Shown here piece by piece: positions 62,249-64,000 of a stretch of 64,000 bases of DNA. The stretch spans positions 16,957 through 80,956 of the forward strand of contig NZ_FNEN01000003.1 of NCBI RefSeq assembly GCF_900100185.1. The letters run 5' to 3'. The translations under genes and the position numbers were made by a program. Each line of letters opens with the position of its first letter. Positions within the stretch are counted from its first letter, which is position 1. Origin of the DNA: Natribacillus halophilus. Its GTDB lineage: Bacteria; Bacillota; Bacilli; Bacillales; Marinococcaceae. The notes under the pieces were generated by a model. That model saw only the letters and a list, made by a program, of their open reading frames with translations, searched no databases and was not told where the DNA came from.

Positions 62249-63171
62249 ATGTCTCTTGATCCACAAGCAAGAAACGTTTTAGATTTTCTGGGCCAGGGCC
62301 CTCCGCTGGAGACATTGCCGATTGAACAGGCACGTGCCTCTTTTGAAAAGATCAGTGTGAACCCGCAGCCACAGCCTATCGAACAGGTCGAAGACCGTAC
62401 CATTCCGGGTCCGAATGGAGACATTCCTATTCGCATTTACAATCCCTTTCAGGAAGGGGTGCACCCGGCGCTTGTCTTCTACCACGGGGAGGTTGGGTCG
62501 TCGGAAGCATAAACACCCATGACTCTTTATGCCGCTCATTATCGTATCTCGCCGAATGCATCGTCATATCAGTTGACTACCGTCTGGCCCCTGAACATAA
62601 GTTTCCGAAAGCGGTGGAAGATGCGTATGCTGCCGTCGAATGGGTGGCTCAAAATGGCGAAGAGGTGAATGTTAATACAGAGCAAATAGCCGTTGGCGGC
62701 GACAGCGCCGGCGGCAATCTCGCAACAGTAGCAGCTTTGATCGCGAAGGAAAAAGGGACACCTGCACTTGCCTATCAATTGCTCATTTACCCGTCAACGG
62801 GCGCGGGCATGGCCACCGAGTCACAGCGTGAAAATGGGAAAGGTTATTTTTTAACGACCGACATGATGACCTGGTTCGCCGATAAGTATTTCAACAGCTT
62901 TGATGAGCTGCAAAACCCTTACGCTGTCCCTTTAAAAGCGGAGGATTTGAGCGGCCTGCCTCCGGCCCTTGTCATTACAGCAGAGTTCGATCCCCTGCGG
63001 GATGAGGGAAAAATGTACGCTGAGGAGCTGAAAAAAGCGGGCGTTGATGTTACGTATACATGCTACGACGGGATGATTCACGGCTTTGTAAGCATGGATG
63101 CGTTTATATCAAAAGGCAAAGACGCGATTGCACAGGCAGCGAACGCTTTACGGGATGTGTTTCAATATTGA
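62249..63171 (+). pseudogene. Alpha/beta hydrolase (HSL/lipase GDXG family), one-base frameshift
   Basis: Frame 1 runs from the ATG at 62249 to a stop at 62512. It contains the N-terminal cap and PALVFYHG, then breaks. If one G is added to the GGGG run at 62486-62489, the reading becomes YHGGGWVVGSINTHDSL, then CIVISVDYRLAPEHKFPKA, and joins the second frame: GGDSAGGNLATVAALI (GDSAG nucleophile Ser), TAEFDPLRDEGKMY (acid Asp) and YDGMIHGFVSMD (His). The oxyanion HGGGW motif is exactly where the base is missing. Otherwise everything is intact, about 307 codons. A true mutation, phase variation or a sequencing error would all look like this. GGAGG precedes the ATG, 12 nt after the fusion gene. 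Confidence 0.8.
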
Positions 63172-63198
63172 ACCAGCCGAACGGCTGGCCTTTTTTAA
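63172..63198 (+). terminator. Terminator of the hydrolase gene
   Basis: CCAGCCGAACGGCTGG followed by CCTTTTTTAATT. Confidence 0.8.
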
Positions 63199-63227
63199 TT
63201 GACACATTACTACGCGGAGATTATAGT
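63199..63227 (+). promoter_or_regulatory. Strong SigA-type promoter before the M15 peptidase gene
   Basis: TTGACA, 17-nt spacer, TATAGT: nearly consensus. The leader to the start codon is about 150 nt. Confidence 0.7.
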
Positions 63228-63381
63228 CAAAAATAATAGATTAAAAGCTGCGGCTTTAGTCAAAGTCAACCCTCGCACAATGACGCCCCCCTCTTTTGGC
63301 TTATCGTACCTTGCGGCGCGCCCCCGCCACCGCTGGTCTTTAATTTTTCCTTGAAAAAAATGCGGAGGAAACTACTCATCT

Positions 63382-63918
63382 ATGAAAAGTCTATTTTTAT
63401 TTTCCATCTTCATCCTTTTCGCTTTTATCATGTTTACATACGTGGATATTCAGGATCCTCAGCATGGCGAACAACAAGTCATGGCCGAAGACATCGTCTC
63501 CAGTGACGAAGAGTTGCACCCCTATGTCAAAGAGCAAAAAGAGGCATTGATCGAGCGTGCGGATGATATCGGCATCACGGTGGTCATTACTGACGGGTAT
63601 CGTTCGAGTGAAGAACAGGACGAGCTTTATGCCCAGGGGCGAACGACGTCCGGGGAGGTCGTGACGAATGCCGAGGGTGGCGAGTCCTACCATAATTACG
63701 GCTTAGCCGTCGATTTCGCGATTGAAAATGAGGACGGGGAGCTCATCTGGGATATCGAATACGACGGAACCGGCAGCGGGGAACCGGACTGGCTGGAAGT
63801 GGCAGATATCGCCGAGGAACTAGGTTTTGATTGGGGCGGGCACTGGAACGACTACCCCCATTTGCAAATGGACTTCGGTCTATCAGTTGAAGAGCTGCAA
63901 GAGGCTAAACGACACTGA
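63382..63918 (+). CDS. M15 family peptidase, CwlK/D-Ala-D-Ala carboxypeptidase-like
   Basis: The product has 178 residues. N-terminal helix (LFLFSIFILFAFIMFTYV) as signal or anchor, then an M15C domain: ITDGYRSSEEQDELYAQG, SYHNYGLAVDFAI (His and Asp zinc ligands), and HWNDYPHLQMDFG (last His). It resembles B. subtilis CwlK, an L-Ala-D-Glu endopeptidase of the cell wall. GCGGAGG lies before the ATG. Confidence 0.85.
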   Translation: MKSLFLFSIFILFAFIMFTYVDIQDPQHGEQQVMAEDIVSSDEELHPYVKEQKEALIERADDIGITVVITDGYRSSEEQDELYAQGRTTSGEVVTNAEGGESYHNYGLAVDFAIENEDGELIWDIEYDGTGSGEPDWLEVADIAEELGFDWGGHWNDYPHLQMDFGLSVEELQEAKRH

Positions 63919-63928
63919 GACGATCCCG

Positions 63929-64000
63929 CACACCCTAAAATCAGAGAATCACCAAAATGGGGGGCGATGGATGGCTCCGCGCACCCCAAAATCAGAGAAT
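63929..64000 (+). repeat. 50-bp-period repeat, cut by the window edge
   Basis: GCACACCCTAAAATCAGAGA (from 63929) recurs as GCGCACCCCAAAATCAGAGA (from 63979), 50 bp later. The unit between contains CACCAAAATGGGG. Only one period plus 22 bp is visible. Confidence 0.65.

Noticed and set aside
63929..64000. Possible CRISPR array
   Set aside because: Only two repeat units with mismatches are visible, no cas genes are near, and the period could equally be a hairpin array. Reported only as a repeat.

Overview
The window reads as a chromosomal segment of a low-to-moderate GC, spore-forming member of the Bacillaceae, probably a halophile or haloalkaliphile. The evidence is Bacillus-type ribosome binding sites, spore-coat genes (cotZ-like, cotO-like, yjcZ-like), a Bacillus subtilis-like gene order, and very acidic exported lipoproteins. 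No species can be fixed from the sequence alone; relatives of Salicibibacter or Geomicrobium would fit.

Left part (1-20 kb) is a patchwork with much decay. It holds a broken McrB-like gene, a candidate structured RNA of about 320 nt with its own promoter and terminator, relics of an acetoin/butanediol locus, degV, a cupin gene, an acetyltransferase/zinc-ribbon pair, ytpB with a YtkA-like lipoprotein gene, rocB, a small XRE regulator with a DUF3298-type gene, a 3D-domain wall protein with a WalR-type box, an AbgT transporter, and a deleted type II Wadjet locus (jetA'-'jetC scar, jetD open). A hicB relic follows.

Middle part (20-31 kb) is housekeeping: yndM, an aldehyde dehydrogenase, a zinc-ribbon gene with yteA, yisL, a SCO protein, glutathione peroxidase, pdxK, an FMN reductase, fumC, yjcH/yjcF-like genes and the coat genes.

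From 31 to 42 kb lies an oligopeptide or glutathione-type ABC transporter: a minus-strand operon C-B-D-F and, divergently, three tandem paralogous binding-protein genes each with its own near-consensus promoter.

From 42 to 59 kb the order matches the B. subtilis yjbA-fabI segment read backwards: fabI, prpE, nadF, relQ/sasB, yjbL, yjbK, cwlQ, yjbH/spxH, pepF, coiA, mecA, spx, trpS, yjbA. The opp cluster and thiamine genes that interrupt this segment in B. subtilis are not in those places here. The last 5 kb holds a large DHH-CBS-nucleotidyltransferase fusion, a hydrolase gene with a single-base frameshift, and an M15 peptidase.

Three families of non-coding repeats occur between genes: seven copies of a two-hairpin element of about 85-95 bp (one interrupted by a separate structured insert), three arrays with an exact or near-exact 52-bp period built on TGTCCGAAT/ATTCGGACA, and the beginning of a 50-bp-period repeat at the right edge.
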